This document shows positions 40,458-50,120 of a DNA stretch of 64,000 bases, one piece after another. Source of the stretch: a virus; IMG/VR virus record IMGVR_UViG_3300042197_003251, positions 1-64,000 of that record; one strand, 5' to 3'. Under the pieces are notes generated by a model that was not told where the DNA came from, made no database searches, and saw only the letters and a program-made list of their open reading frames with translations. Numbering within the stretch: position 1 is the stretch's first letter; each line of letters starts with the position of its first letter. The position numbers and the translations under genes are program-made.

Positions 40458-41117
40458 TTATATTTTTTTCCATCTAATATTTGTCCTAATTTCTTGGAAA
40501 AGTCCTTTTCTTATTTCAGGATAAATTTCAGATAATTGTTTATTTGTTAAACCTTCAGATATCTTATCTTTTATATCTTTTATTATTTCTATTTTTATTT
40601 TTGATTTTGCCTGTGTTTTTTTTCTTATATTTTCTTCTCTTTGAACCCTTTCTTCCGCAGTAAGATTTTCCCAACCTTTTTTTACTGACAACTTTCTTTT
40701 ATTTTTTTCTTCTTCAGCTCTATCCCCATATAAAACCTCATATGTTTTATTTTTATGAGAATTACCGTTTTTTGTATTTTCAGAAATTTTTTTTCTTGTC
40801 GTTTCAGAATGTTTATAACCTAAACATCCTTCACCACCAGTTGTCGTATTTAAACCATTTTCAAAAGTACCTAAATTTTTAATATAAAATTGCTCCATTT
40901 GATAAATTTTATCTATATCACACTCCTCAATTAATTCTATCCTAAAATTTTCTAATCCATACTTTCTAATAGAGTTACAAAATTTTGTATTTGAGTCAGT
41001 ATTTAAACATCTATAAAAGTGCTCATTCAGTCTTTTAGTTAACGAATAAATTGTACATCCCACATATTGCTTACCATTAACCTCATTTATTACTTTATAT
41101 ATTTTTCCCGAGTCCAT
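40458..41117 (-). CDS. GIY-YIG homing endonuclease with NUMOD3
   Basis: The 219-aa protein has GKIYKVINEVNGKQYVGCTI, SIRKYGLENFRIELIEECD and a NUMOD3 motif GCLGYKHSETTRKKISEN, then a helical C-terminal tail. It is freestanding upstream of the thioredoxin gene. ATATTTATAAGTAAATA precedes it. Confidence 0.9.
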   Translation of the reverse strand: MDSGKIYKVINEVNGKQYVGCTIYSLTKRLNEHFYRCLNTDSNTKFCNSIRKYGLENFRIELIEECDIDKIYQMEQFYIKNLGTFENGLNTTTGGEGCLGYKHSETTRKKISENTKNGNSHKNKTYEVLYGDRAEEEKNKRKLSVKKGWENLTAEERVQREENIRKKTQAKSKIKIEIIKDIKDKISEGLTNKQLSEIYPEIRKGLFQEIRTNIRWKKI

Positions 41118-41157
41118 GCTAATTGGTGTTATTTACTTATAAATATCACCAAGTTGC

Positions 41158-41481
41158 CTATTTTTTAAAACTTGTTAATAATAAATTTATTTGTTGTCTA
41201 TCTTTATAATCATAATAAATCCTCATTTTATAAGCATCCTGTCCATCAAGATTAACAATTGTACTTAAAGTTAAGTAAATATAATATAATCCCTGCACTT
41301 TACAAATATATTCAAAAATAGTTTCTTTTCTATCGTTTATGATAGAATTTTGAAGTATAACAACTACATTCTTTTTTTCTGTAAGAATTTCAGGTGTAAA
41401 TCCGTGAGTATCATTGTATTCAATAATACTCATATTTGGATTGTTATTTAATATTATATTTTCTTTATCAAATGACATCAT
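41158..41481 (-). CDS. Hypothetical protein, 107 aa
   Basis: Start at ATG 41481 (MMSFDKENIILNNNPNMSII); the TTG option nine bases upstream is less likely. Mixed alpha/beta, ending QINLLLTSFKK. It overlaps the end of the PcfJ-like gene by 14 nt. Function unknown. Confidence 0.65.
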   Translation of the reverse strand: MMSFDKENIILNNNPNMSIIEYNDTHGFTPEILTEKKNVVVILQNSIINDRKETIFEYICKVQGLYYIYLTLSTIVNLDGQDAYKMRIYYDYKDRQQINLLLTSFKK

Positions 41482-43126
41482 AATAGTCAAATTCTTCTTT
41501 TAATGCTACCATAGCTGTTATGCTTCCGCTTAAATCCCAAGTTAAATTAATTGGTCTTTTTGATTTGAAATTAATATAATAAAGATTTGGTAATTGGAAA
41601 TCCGTAACATATGATAATTTATTTTCAACAACTGAAATGGCCTCATTCCATTTTTCAGATGGTTTATAATTGAACCTTGCTCTTGTTTGGGCGTTTTTCC
41701 AAGTTACTTTTCCGTTTTCAAACTTTTTAGGGATAAATTGCATTGTAAGTCTTTCGTTATTTTCATCTCTTAATGAAATAATTATTGACCCTATGTTTCC
41801 ATTATAAGTTTTAACACAATTTGATTGATGAGCACTTTCCTCAATATATTGCGCGTTTGTTTGAAGTAAAACTGGTGAATACCTTAGTCCATCAACAATA
41901 AATGGTTGTTGAATGTAATTCAAAAAACTTTCATTATACTCTCTTTCATAATATCCTTTAGTGTAAAAACTATACTTATCGGCAAAGATGGAATGTTCGG
42001 TGCCAAAGGTTTCTGAATCAACAGAGTTCCATCTAACATTTTCATATTTACTTATTTCTTTATAAAATTTTATATGGTCGTTAAATGCATGGAGGCCAAA
42101 GTCATGTTTATAAAATGATAATAGTGTTTGGTATATATTCATTTTTTCTTTTTTGGTGACCTTGTTTATGAATTCGGTAACTTCACTTACTCCTTCATAA
42201 AAATGAAGAAAATTTGGACTTTCTATTAAAAATGTAAGTTCAGTTTCAGGTCTCTGTGTTAGAAAATCAATACCAAATAAATTAATAAGATTTTTAATTT
42301 CATTAAAATCAAGTTTGTTAACCTTATGTAATACCTTTCTAAACTTATCTCCTTTAATATCATAATATTGCATATAAGTTTCAACAAGTTTGTTTCCATT
42401 TTTCTTAAACAATCTTGCCGGAGGTTTTTTTCCTGCGTGTTTATATGTCATAAAATTGTTTGGTGCTTTTATCTGTTTGTCTTTAAGATATTTTGAATAC
42501 AAATCAGAAGTTATATCATAATAATTGTCTCTTTTGTCTATTCCCAATTTTAAATAAAACTTTGAATAAAGTTCATTTATTTGGTCAATCAGAGGATTTG
42601 GTTCCTTACTATTAAATTCTTCGTTTGGTTGTCGTAATAATACAATCATTGAACTATAGGCGGCATTCATATGATTATAAAAATGGTTACAATTAATTTT
42701 TTTTGACTTTTTTCTTTTGTCGTAATTTGAAATTCGTCCAGAATAAAAGTTTTTAGTTTTCTTGTTATAGGTAACAAAACTTATATCACTTTTTCTTTTA
42801 AACCATGTACATCCAACTCGTCTACTTTTTGAAGTTTGAAAAAATTTTAATGAAATTTTATTTTCATCTTCTTCTAAACAAAGTGTACCTCTTGAAATGT
42901 CTACACTACATAAGGGATTACCAAAATCTTTTAGTGTTTTATCCTCATCTAAATATCTAAGTTTGAATACCCATTCATTATTTTTTGAAAGTTTAATACC
43001 TGTATAGTTAATTCCAAGTATTTCGTCTTCAAAAGAAAGGTTTTCGGGTTTTTCTGGTAGAGGACAATGGTCAAGATATTCTGTAACCCATATTTTTTCA
43101 ATTACAATTTTATCAATCGTTTCCAT
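41468..43126 (-). CDS. PcfJ-like protein, 552 aa
   Basis: The C-terminal third has YIEESAHQSNCVKTYNGNIG followed by SIIISLRDENNERLTMQF, the PcfJ-like pattern seen in phages and integrative elements. The N-terminal part includes a Lys-rich region (NYDKRKKSKK) and no other known motif. Function of the family is unknown. Confidence 0.7.
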   Translation of the reverse strand: METIDKIVIEKIWVTEYLDHCPLPEKPENLSFEDEILGINYTGIKLSKNNEWVFKLRYLDEDKTLKDFGNPLCSVDISRGTLCLEEDENKISLKFFQTSKSRRVGCTWFKRKSDISFVTYNKKTKNFYSGRISNYDKRKKSKKINCNHFYNHMNAAYSSMIVLLRQPNEEFNSKEPNPLIDQINELYSKFYLKLGIDKRDNYYDITSDLYSKYLKDKQIKAPNNFMTYKHAGKKPPARLFKKNGNKLVETYMQYYDIKGDKFRKVLHKVNKLDFNEIKNLINLFGIDFLTQRPETELTFLIESPNFLHFYEGVSEVTEFINKVTKKEKMNIYQTLLSFYKHDFGLHAFNDHIKFYKEISKYENVRWNSVDSETFGTEHSIFADKYSFYTKGYYEREYNESFLNYIQQPFIVDGLRYSPVLLQTNAQYIEESAHQSNCVKTYNGNIGSIIISLRDENNERLTMQFIPKKFENGKVTWKNAQTRARFNYKPSEKWNEAISVVENKLSYVTDFQLPNLYYINFKSKRPINLTWDLSGSITAMVALKEEFDYYDVI

Positions 43127-43152
43127 ATTTGAATAATAATAAAAAAATTTGA

Positions 43153-43449
43153 TTAGTTCAAATTTAAATCACCCCATTTTGTTTTGTGTATTGGAACCAA
43201 TACTTCTTTTAGAGTTTGTCTTTTTGACTCTCCATGAAATTTAACAAGAATATCTAAAATTTGTTGTTGAGTAAGGACAATATCTTCTCCATTGTCAAAA
43301 TTCTTATAGACTGCAATTCTCAACTGCATATAAAATTTTTCTTTATCTAATTCGCCTATAAGGTTTTTTAAGTCCTTTGGATTTTTGTCAAAGAACCCAA
43401 TCAAACCTGAAATATAAATTTCACAATCCACATTGTTTTTCATTTTCAA
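43153..43449 (-). CDS. Phage hypothetical protein, 98 aa
   Basis: It has CEIYISGLIGFFDKNPKDLK and VLTQQQILDILVKFH, a pattern found in other large-phage hypotheticals. The C-terminus is THKTKWGDLNLN-like (HKTKWGDLNLN). It is upstream of the PcfJ-like gene on the same strand. Confidence 0.72.
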   Translation of the reverse strand: MKMKNNVDCEIYISGLIGFFDKNPKDLKNLIGELDKEKFYMQLRIAVYKNFDNGEDIVLTQQQILDILVKFHGESKRQTLKEVLVPIHKTKWGDLNLN

Positions 43450-43479
43450 ATATTTTTTGGACTGCTAATATAGTGAATA

Positions 43480-44838
43480 TTACTCTTCTTTCCTAAAATA
43501 AAGTCCATTTCCAATATCGTCAAACTTCTCAACAATCCCATTTGGTAATTTAAGATTTGAGTCACAGTTTTGTATATTAATAAATGTAAGTTCTCTCATT
43601 TGACTAATTGAATCAGGTAAATTCTTTAATTCTTTATTATTAGGTAATGACAAGAAATTAAGTGAAGAACATTTTGAAACTTCGTCTGATAATGACTTAA
43701 CAATATTGTCAAGCATCAATGTTTCCAAACTTTGGAATCTTGCGATTGACGGTGGAATGTCAATAGCCGCAGATGATTTTTTATTTTCAATAATTAAACT
43801 AGTAATATCATCAGGTAGATTATCAAATATTTCAGTTGCACCATAAAGAGCAATGAACTTACCTGCCGCGCTATCAGGAATTTGAATTGTAACTTTTCTT
43901 TCTCCACTTGAAACAAGTCCTTTCGCAAACTCAGGCTTAAAGTAATCTTTCAATTCTTTAAGTTTACCATTCAACATATCTACAAGATTTACTTGGTGGT
44001 CATGTCTATCCATAAATTGTGAATCAGGGAAGTGGAATTGGTATCTTTCAACTGGAAGACCTGATACTTTACCCAAGTCAGAAGATTCATTTGGAAGGAT
44101 TACATAAAGTGGTCCTTTACCCAAATATCTTTTCCACCAATCAGCTCCAGGTGCAGATGTACACCATCTTGATTCACCTTTTTCTGATTCGTGTGAACCA
44201 CCATAGAAACAAGCCGCATCTTTTTGAAGTTGCGATGTTCCTTCAATTTTAACTACGGTCCAGTTTTGTCCACGAAAAACTACATCAGCACCAGGGTGTT
44301 CATAACTTTTTTTAGCCTCTTCTTTTTCAGCCTTAGATGCTTTTTGTTTTTCCAAACTTAAATCTTTAACAAGTTCAAAAACATCATCTTTTGATAATTT
44401 TGCAATATCCCTTTTTTCTTGTGGGAATGTTCCTTTAAATCTTTCAAATTTTTTGAGGTCATCTGTTACTTTATACAAATCTTCCAAAAACAAATTCTGA
44501 TACGCCTTTACAGCCTGACTATAAGCCCTTTGGTCTTCAGGATTTGCCTGAATATTTGATGGCTTCATAAAGTTTTTAATAAGCCAGTTAGTGTATTTAC
44601 CAACTTTAACATTTTCCATGTCTTCAACTGAAGCCGTATCAATGTTAACTTCTGTACCTCTTGGAACTACAGTTGTAGGGTCAGCAAAGATTAATGCCTT
44701 TAATACCTCAAAAGGAATTTTCTTTGGGTCGGGTTTTGATTTCCCTTCAGGTGATGACTTTTGTACCAAAGTATCATATAATACTTTAAACCTTGAATTC
44801 TCAATAATTAACGATTTTAAAATATTTGTAAATTTCAT
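43480..44838 (-). CDS. LIIEN-tagged protein with leucine-rich repeats
   Basis: The 452-aa protein begins MKFTNILKSLIIENSRFKVL. The middle has GESRWCTSAPGADWWKRYLG and GPLYVILPN, a segment also seen in other phage virion proteins. The C-terminal 110 residues are leucine-rich repeats (SLETLMLDNIVKSL, LNFLSLPNNKELKNLP, LTFINIQNCDSNLKLP). ATATTTATATATAAAA upstream is late-type. It is a candidate packaged or adhesive protein. Confidence 0.75.
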   Translation of the reverse strand: MKFTNILKSLIIENSRFKVLYDTLVQKSSPEGKSKPDPKKIPFEVLKALIFADPTTVVPRGTEVNIDTASVEDMENVKVGKYTNWLIKNFMKPSNIQANPEDQRAYSQAVKAYQNLFLEDLYKVTDDLKKFERFKGTFPQEKRDIAKLSKDDVFELVKDLSLEKQKASKAEKEEAKKSYEHPGADVVFRGQNWTVVKIEGTSQLQKDAACFYGGSHESEKGESRWCTSAPGADWWKRYLGKGPLYVILPNESSDLGKVSGLPVERYQFHFPDSQFMDRHDHQVNLVDMLNGKLKELKDYFKPEFAKGLVSSGERKVTIQIPDSAAGKFIALYGATEIFDNLPDDITSLIIENKKSSAAIDIPPSIARFQSLETLMLDNIVKSLSDEVSKCSSLNFLSLPNNKELKNLPDSISQMRELTFINIQNCDSNLKLPNGIVEKFDDIGNGLYFRKEE

Positions 44839-44863
44839 AGATAATTTTTTATATATAAATATA

Positions 44864-45715
44864 TCAATAATTCATAATTAACAATTCCTCTCCCATATTT
44901 TGAGCCTTTCCTTTTTTTGCCGCCGCAGCTTTAGCAAATTCTTTCTTTTCCCATCTATATTGGTCTTGGGGAAACCACTCGTGCAAAAGTAAAAAATCAT
45001 AGTAAGATAATGAAAATTTTCCTTGAATAGTTTTCAACACATTTGCTAAACGTTCATGGTCATTTCTGTCAAAATCATGATTTGAATAATAATCACCTTC
45101 TCCGACTACGAAATATGGTGGGTCATTGTAAAAATACGTAGTTGGTGAATCGTATTTTTTTATTACGTCCTCAAAATCCATATTTTCAACAAAAGTGATT
45201 TTTTCAAACATTTTGTGCCATTCAGGATTTTTGAGTTTATTTTTGAATGAAGTAAATTTAGAATGATATTTTCCTTTTAAATCAATGAATTTGGATTTTG
45301 CCGGATTAGCTCCTGAAAAAACTTGGGTTAATACGTACACATATTTTGCAGCAACTTCATAATTTGGCTCATCTCCAATATTTAAATCTTCAGAATAAAG
45401 TTCTTTTTGAAAATTATTAAAATTTTCTTTACATATTGGGTTAGTTGGTTGGGTATCTTTTTGTTGAACAATTATTTTTTCACATTCTTCAAGTAGTCTT
45501 TGGTGATTACTGATACATCTATATAGATTATAATTTAAAGGATTAAAATCGTTGTAAACTACTGTTTTTAAATTTGGGAAATCTGCCAAATTCATACCAA
45601 AAAAAATCCAAAATTGCCCACTAAAGCTCTCAACATAAGTTTCAATATCTTTTGGTATTAATGGGATAATCCACGACTGCATTCTTTTTTTACCACCAAT
45701 ATAACTAATACACAT
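44864..45715 (-). CDS. D12-class DNA adenine methyltransferase
   Basis: The 283-aa protein has SYIGGKKRMQSWIIPLIP (AdoMet motif FxGxK region), VYNDFNP and the catalytic TYFYNDPPYFV. It belongs to the Dam/D12 family of N6-adenine enzymes. It is the third methyltransferase in the window and may modify phage DNA against host restriction. It is followed upstream by a LAGLIDADG module. Confidence 0.88.
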   Translation of the reverse strand: MCISYIGGKKRMQSWIIPLIPKDIETYVESFSGQFWIFFGMNLADFPNLKTVVYNDFNPLNYNLYRCISNHQRLLEECEKIIVQQKDTQPTNPICKENFNNFQKELYSEDLNIGDEPNYEVAAKYVYVLTQVFSGANPAKSKFIDLKGKYHSKFTSFKNKLKNPEWHKMFEKITFVENMDFEDVIKKYDSPTTYFYNDPPYFVVGEGDYYSNHDFDRNDHERLANVLKTIQGKFSLSYYDFLLLHEWFPQDQYRWEKKEFAKAAAAKKGKAQNMGEELLIMNY

Positions 45716-45716
45716 A

Positions 45717-46496
45717 TTATTTAAATTTTTCTTTTTTTCTTATTAAGAAGTTATCTTCAGATGAATTATACAAAATATTTTTAATTATCTCAATGTCTGA
45801 GGCGGAATTAATCTGAATTACGTAAATATTATTTTTTTTACTGATTTTTGGTTTTTTAATAACCCCATTATCATTAAAATACCCCAAAATCCAAGTTAAA
45901 ACTTCTTTAGTACCTAATAAAGTAAATTTTAATCTTCCGTTGTATTTTCCGATACTTCCATCACCATCAAAATAACCTCTAATAAAATGGCTAATGAACT
46001 CATTTTCTAACTTTGGTGGCAATAATATTAAACTTTTATTTGTCACACACCCTAAATTAATTAAATCGTCCGCCATTTTTGAACTATTAATTTCTAATTT
46101 ATAACTTAAAAAATTGTCTTTAATACTTTTTCTAAGTTTATAATTTGAATTAAGGTCTTTGATAAATTTTTCTATTAGATATTCGTCTCCATTTTTTAAA
46201 GATATTCCAACAACACCACCTTGTTTATGTTTACCATTACATTGTTTTCTTTTTCTGACATATCCATCCGCATATAATAAACCTAACCAATACGCCTTTT
46301 CATTACTATCAATCTTTTCAAAATAATCTTCATTACAATCATATTTACGTATTCTAGATTTGATATTTTGTTTAATTAAAATATTTCCAATACTCCAAGG
46401 GCTAACACTATACTTTTCAGATAAAAATTTGTAACTGTTACCTAACAAATATTCATTGCAAATGTTAATACAATCAATTTCACTTAATCTTTTCAT
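45717..46496 (-). CDS. LAGLIDADG endonuclease of an RHH module
   Basis: The 259-aa protein has an N-terminal HTH (KFLSEKYSVSPWSIGNIL) and two LAGLIDADG motifs, AYWLGLLYADGYV and FIRGYFDGDGSIG. It is a monomeric-type homing endonuclease with its own DNA-binding head. The ATG lies inside the RHH gene upstream in the +1 frame, as in the two HNH modules. Confidence 0.9.
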   Translation of the reverse strand: MKRLSEIDCINICNEYLLGNSYKFLSEKYSVSPWSIGNILIKQNIKSRIRKYDCNEDYFEKIDSNEKAYWLGLLYADGYVRKRKQCNGKHKQGGVVGISLKNGDEYLIEKFIKDLNSNYKLRKSIKDNFLSYKLEINSSKMADDLINLGCVTNKSLILLPPKLENEFISHFIRGYFDGDGSIGKYNGRLKFTLLGTKEVLTWILGYFNDNGVIKKPKISKKNNIYVIQINSASDIEIIKNILYNSSEDNFLIRKKEKFK

Positions 46497-46632
46497 AATA
46501 CTCCTTTACCAAATTCTGTATGAATTTGGATACGCTAATTTTTTCTAATCTCATTTTATCAAAAAGATACTTGTCAATACTAATCCCATATTTGACTTTT
46601 TTATCTTTTTCTTCTTTTTTTGGTCTTCCCAT
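46480..46632 (-). CDS. Ribbon-helix-helix protein of the LAGLIDADG module
   Basis: The 50-aa protein reads MGRPKKEEKDKKVKYGISID and then MRLEKISVSKFIQNLVKEYY, the RHH layout. GATATTTATATAATATG is the upstream element, almost identical to the one at 63372. It overlaps the LAGLIDADG start by 17 nt. Confidence 0.75.
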   Translation of the reverse strand: MGRPKKEEKDKKVKYGISIDKYLFDKMRLEKISVSKFIQNLVKEYYEKIK

Positions 46633-46728
46633 ATTATATAAATATCATGAAAATTAGTAAAAGTGCGTTATTAAATAAAAAAATAATTTTCTGTTGAAAA
46701 GTTAATTACGTTTTATTATTAATTACAT

Positions 46729-46971
46729 ATGGAAAATAACGATTTAAAAAACAATATTAGTAAAGTTTTAAATGCTAATGTTATTGAAGATAGTAAAACT
46801 TGCAAAAGTTGCGGTAAAGGTAATTCAACTGAAGAAAAAAAATGTAGAAGTTGTAATCAAGTTAAAAAGAAATTGACGCCATATATTTTAATTTCAGTTG
46901 GTGTTTTTATGTTTATGGTTTACGGAATTTATAAAGCTGCGGTTGAAATAATTTCATCATTTACCCAATAA
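46729..46971 (+). CDS. Zinc-ribbon membrane protein, 80 aa
   Basis: CKSCGKGNSTEEKKCRSCNQ is a four-Cys zinc ribbon, followed by one membrane helix (TPYILISVGVFMFMVYGIYK). It would sit at the membrane with a cytoplasmic zinc-binding head. It overlaps the convergent 46957 gene at its 3' end. Confidence 0.75.
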   Translation: MENNDLKNNISKVLNANVIEDSKTCKSCGKGNSTEEKKCRSCNQVKKKLTPYILISVGVFMFMVYGIYKAAVEIISSFTQ

Positions 46972-47424
46972 CCTTTTAAGTAGCTCTTGTTTTGTAATTA
47001 CGTTTGAATTTTTTACGGAATTAACTTTTTTGTTTTCAGTAACAACTTTGGTTGGTTTTGATTCTTCTTTTTGTTCTACGACCTGAACTCTCATTTTAGG
47101 TTTTTCTTCCTCTTGTTCAGCAATTTGTACACTTACCTTCTTATTTGTAACTACTGAAAAGTCTGAAGACCACGGCTCAAAATATACATCATCAGCGATT
47201 ACTTCAAGTCTCATGTTTCCAATTTTTCCTTCTTGTAGGAAATTTTTTGTTTTGGGTATGGTTACTTCACATTCACCATTGCTCTGAATTGAACCTTTAA
47301 ACATAAAGGACATTTCATCCGATTCAATTACTAATCTTACTTGTGATTTTGCTAAAGAAGTTCCTTCTACTTCAATATTGCAATTAAACTTGTTTGGTTT
47401 GTCAGTATATAATTTATAAGCCAT
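46957..47424 (-). CDS. Phage hypothetical, probable virion-related protein, 155 aa
   Basis: It begins MAYKLYTDKPNKFNCNIEVE and has a beta-rich domain ending EPWSSDFSVVTNKKVSVQ, a pattern common in large T4-like environmental phages. The C-terminus is a Lys/Glu/Pro-rich tail ending QELLKRLLGK. A TATTTATAAAGTGAT element precedes the ATG. A structural role is inferred. Confidence 0.68.
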   Translation of the reverse strand: MAYKLYTDKPNKFNCNIEVEGTSLAKSQVRLVIESDEMSFMFKGSIQSNGECEVTIPKTKNFLQEGKIGNMRLEVIADDVYFEPWSSDFSVVTNKKVSVQIAEQEEEKPKMRVQVVEQKEESKPTKVVTENKKVNSVKNSNVITKQELLKRLLGK

Positions 47425-47425
47425 A

Positions 47426-47752
47426 TCACTTTATAAATATATTGACTTTTACATTTTTCTGTTCTTTAAGTGACAATTCTATATCTTTTAATTTAATTTT
47501 TACTTTGGTGTTTTTGTTCTTGTTAACTCTTTTTTCAAATTCAATTTCATCAACATTAAGTCTAAGAAAAAGTTTTATTAAAATCTCTTTTTCATCGTCA
47601 GGAAGAGCATCTAATCTTTCCCTTATTTTATAAGAAGAAATGGCGCCACCACCTTTTAATAATTTTTCAATTATACACCCCTCAGCCCAAGTAAATGGTG
47701 CATCTAACCAAGCGTATGGAGCATCATCCCACGCATAACATATTGTTGCCAT
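47426..47752 (-). CDS. Phage hypothetical protein, 108 aa
   Basis: The N-terminus has repeated APYAWLDAPFTWAEG-type units, seen in phage structural-region proteins. The remainder is helical and Lys-rich. TATTTATA then ACTA and ATG at 47752. It is immediately upstream of the 46957 gene, with one base between them. Confidence 0.68.
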   Translation of the reverse strand: MATICYAWDDAPYAWLDAPFTWAEGCIIEKLLKGGGAISSYKIRERLDALPDDEKEILIKLFLRLNVDEIEFEKRVNKNKNTKVKIKLKDIELSLKEQKNVKVNIFIK

Positions 47753-47771
47753 TAGTTATAAATATGAAAAA

Positions 47772-48698
47772 CTACAATCTGGTGTGTTTAACATATAATC
47801 TGACATACAAGTCCCCATTCTCATTTGGGTAACCTTTTCCTTTAACTTTAAGTGGAACGCTTGTGTCCACAGTTTGTGGCATCTTAATTTTTAGTTCTCC
47901 GTGTGGATGCGGAATTTTAATCTCATCCAAATTCAAATCATTTATTGATAAGAAATTATTAAAAACCAAATCACCGGCGACTTTTTCAAAACCATCTTGT
48001 TGATTAACATTAATTTTGAAAATCATATCTCCAAACATTCCATTTGCAAAATCTCCCATAGATTGCGCTCTAACCAATTGTCCATCAGAAACTCCAACTG
48101 GTAAATTCATGCTTATTGTTTGATGTTCATCAATTCTTCCATCACCTCCGCAATGATTGCAAGTTGATTTAAAATGAAACCCTCTTCCACCACATGCCCC
48201 ACAAGCTGTTTGAATTATGTTTTGCATAAAATGATTTCCAACTCTTTGCATAATCCGGCCAGAACCTCCACAGTTTGAGCAGGTTTGTCTTTCCCCTCCT
48301 TGCCCACCACAAGGGTCACAATTTATTTTTCTTGTAAAATTAACATCAATTTTCTTTCCCAAAAATGAATCAACCGCTCCAACCTGAATGTCCATAACTC
48401 TGTCTGGTGCTCTTCTTTGTTGTTGTCCCCCAAAGATATTTGAAAATATGTCAAACGGATTTCCGCCCCCACCCATATCAAAACCAAACTGACTAAAAGG
48501 ATTGTTGTTTCTATTATCATATTCATTTTTTTTCTGTTCGTCTGACAGAGTTGAATAAGCTTCATTAATTTTTTTAAATACGTTTTCGTCCCCACCTTTA
48601 TCAGGATGAAATTCTTTTGATTTATTTCTAAACGCTTTTTTTATTTCATCTTGTGTTGCGGTTTCCTGAACCCCAAGAATATCATAATATGTTTCCAA
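47772..48698 (-). CDS. dnaJ: DnaJ co-chaperone
   Basis: The 308-aa protein has a J domain with HPDKGGDENVFKKINEAY, a short G/F region, four CxxCxGxG zinc repeats (CDPCGGQG, CSNCGGSG, CGACGGRG, CNHCGGDG) and a C-terminal substrate domain shorter than in cellular type I DnaJ. It would stimulate the phage DnaK (18986-20866) or host DnaK. It is far from dnaK in the genome. Confidence 0.95.
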   Translation of the reverse strand: METYYDILGVQETATQDEIKKAFRNKSKEFHPDKGGDENVFKKINEAYSTLSDEQKKNEYDNRNNNPFSQFGFDMGGGGNPFDIFSNIFGGQQQRRAPDRVMDIQVGAVDSFLGKKIDVNFTRKINCDPCGGQGGERQTCSNCGGSGRIMQRVGNHFMQNIIQTACGACGGRGFHFKSTCNHCGGDGRIDEHQTISMNLPVGVSDGQLVRAQSMGDFANGMFGDMIFKINVNQQDGFEKVAGDLVFNNFLSINDLNLDEIKIPHPHGELKIKMPQTVDTSVPLKVKGKGYPNENGDLYVRLYVKHTRL

Positions 48699-48736
48699 AA
48701 CTATATTTTTTTAAATTTTATTATATTATATATACG

Positions 48737-49378
48737 ATGAATAACTTTAACTTTCAAGTCATCCTTTTTAAAAATAATAAAAAAAAGAAAATTCTCAAAT
48801 CTTTTATTACAGAAAAAAGGGCAAATGAATTTTATAACAAAAAAATTGATGAGTCATCTAAAGTGATTTTTCCAGTTGAAATGGAAAATGGTAAAAAATG
48901 TAAATTTAAAATCGCTTTAGTTTCAAGTGAACCCAATTTTGACAACATTTATTATTTGGATGAACTCGGAAGAAATGTGTCAATTAATCCAAAAATATCT
49001 GATTCACTATACATTAAAAAAATTAATACATATAATAAAGAAGAAAAAATTTTTGATGTCCTAAAAAAAGAAAAACTAACAACAAACCAATTCTTTAAAA
49101 ACTATATTAAGAAGGGTGAAAATTATTTGTTATCAAAACTTAATAACAAACTTATTCTACAGAACGATGAAAATTTTGTTTTGTTTTCATTAAAAACGGA
49201 TGATGATTGTGGCAGATTTTTAAATTGTATTGAATATTCTTCTATACCAAAAACTTTTATGATAGTAAGGGATGTTTCATCACCTCAACGAAAATACATT
49301 TACGAATTACTTAAAAACGCCGGATTTGATATTGGGTTTTTATACAGGAGTTCTACGACTCATCCAAAAGAAAAATAA
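48737..49378 (+). CDS. Phage hypothetical protein, 213 aa
   Basis: Start at ATG 48737 (MNNFNFQVILFKNNKKKKIL). The first part is Lys-rich, then a mixed alpha/beta domain with NFDNIYYLDELGRNVSINPK. TATATTATATATACG lies upstream. Its end overlaps the convergent 49353 gene. Function unknown. Confidence 0.68.
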   Translation: MNNFNFQVILFKNNKKKKILKSFITEKRANEFYNKKIDESSKVIFPVEMENGKKCKFKIALVSSEPNFDNIYYLDELGRNVSINPKISDSLYIKKINTYNKEEKIFDVLKKEKLTTNQFFKNYIKKGENYLLSKLNNKLILQNDENFVLFSLKTDDDCGRFLNCIEYSSIPKTFMIVRDVSSPQRKYIYELLKNAGFDIGFLYRSSTTHPKEK

Positions 49379-49577
49379 AGTCCATACCTGAAATATCAAC
49401 TTTAAACTCTTTTACATCAGCGTCTGGAACATCTTCAAATTCCAAAAGCACTCTTCTAAAATCATTATATTTTAATTCAAGTACGAGCGTAGCTTTTGCG
49501 GTTAATTGAGTTTGTATCTCGTCCGTTAGGGTTGCAAGTTTCTTTAGAAATTGAGGGCTCTTTTTATTCTCTGCCAT
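49353..49577 (-). CDS. Phage hypothetical protein, 74 aa
   Basis: It begins MAENKKSPQFLKKLATLTDE and ends SGMDFIFLLDES, with a beta-hairpin-like middle. It overlaps the upstream 59-aa gene by 34 nt. Function unknown. Confidence 0.65.
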   Translation of the reverse strand: MAENKKSPQFLKKLATLTDEIQTQLTAKATLVLELKYNDFRRVLLEFEDVPDADVKEFKVDISGMDFIFLLDES

Positions 49578-49723
49578 AAACTTAATTTTTTTTCTTTTGG
49601 GATTATGTCGTCCTTTGTTTTTCCGACCAAATTAGAAATTAACTCTTTTTTATATTTTTCAATCTCTGCTTGGTCACTATTCTTGGACTTCTCCAAGTAT
49701 TTCAACATTCTCTGATGTTCCAT
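49544..49723 (-). CDS. Small helical protein, 59 aa
   Basis: It begins MEHQRMLKYLEKSKNSDQAE and ends SLWQRIKRALNF, similar to short hypotheticals in other phages. The ATG at 49723 lies in the end of the 49677 gene; a second ATG 15 bases on is possible. Found by manual translation. Confidence 0.6.
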   Translation of the reverse strand: MEHQRMLKYLEKSKNSDQAEIEKYKKELISNLVGKTKDDIIPKEKKLSLWQRIKRALNF

Positions 49724-50120
49724 TTGGTTTTAAAATGCTTTTCTTTGTTTGTTTTAAGTCAAAAGATAAATTTTTTAACTGGTCTAATGATTGATTGTTA
49801 AATATATTTTTAAGTTCATCAATTTTTGATTGGAGCAGGTTTTCTTTCATTTCTCTTTCCAAATTATAATTGATAATCCCAATAATGTTATCATGTGTTT
49901 TTTTAAGTGCTTCTGAATTCATTTCACTAACGAAAGAAAAAACATTTTTGGTTCCATCTTCGTTAATTCCCTGAGTTACAAATTTGTCTTCTATTACAAA
50001 TTTTTTGAGGATTTTCCAAGAATTTGGAAACTCAATATCAAATATCAAATAATCTTCCAACTTTCTTATTTGCTGAAGATATTCAAGTATATTACCTATT
50101 TCAAGATTTAAACTTTTCAT
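49677..50120 (-). CDS. Phage hypothetical protein, 147 aa
   Basis: It begins MKSLNLEIGNILEYLQQIRK, then DYLIFDIEFPNSWKILKKF and a coiled-coil C-terminal half (EREMKENLLQSKIDELKNIF). Overlaps genes on both sides by a few codons, which implies one operon. Function unknown. Confidence 0.68.
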   Translation of the reverse strand: MKSLNLEIGNILEYLQQIRKLEDYLIFDIEFPNSWKILKKFVIEDKFVTQGINEDGTKNVFSFVSEMNSEALKKTHDNIIGIINYNLEREMKENLLQSKIDELKNIFNNQSLDQLKNLSFDLKQTKKSILKPNGTSENVEILGEVQE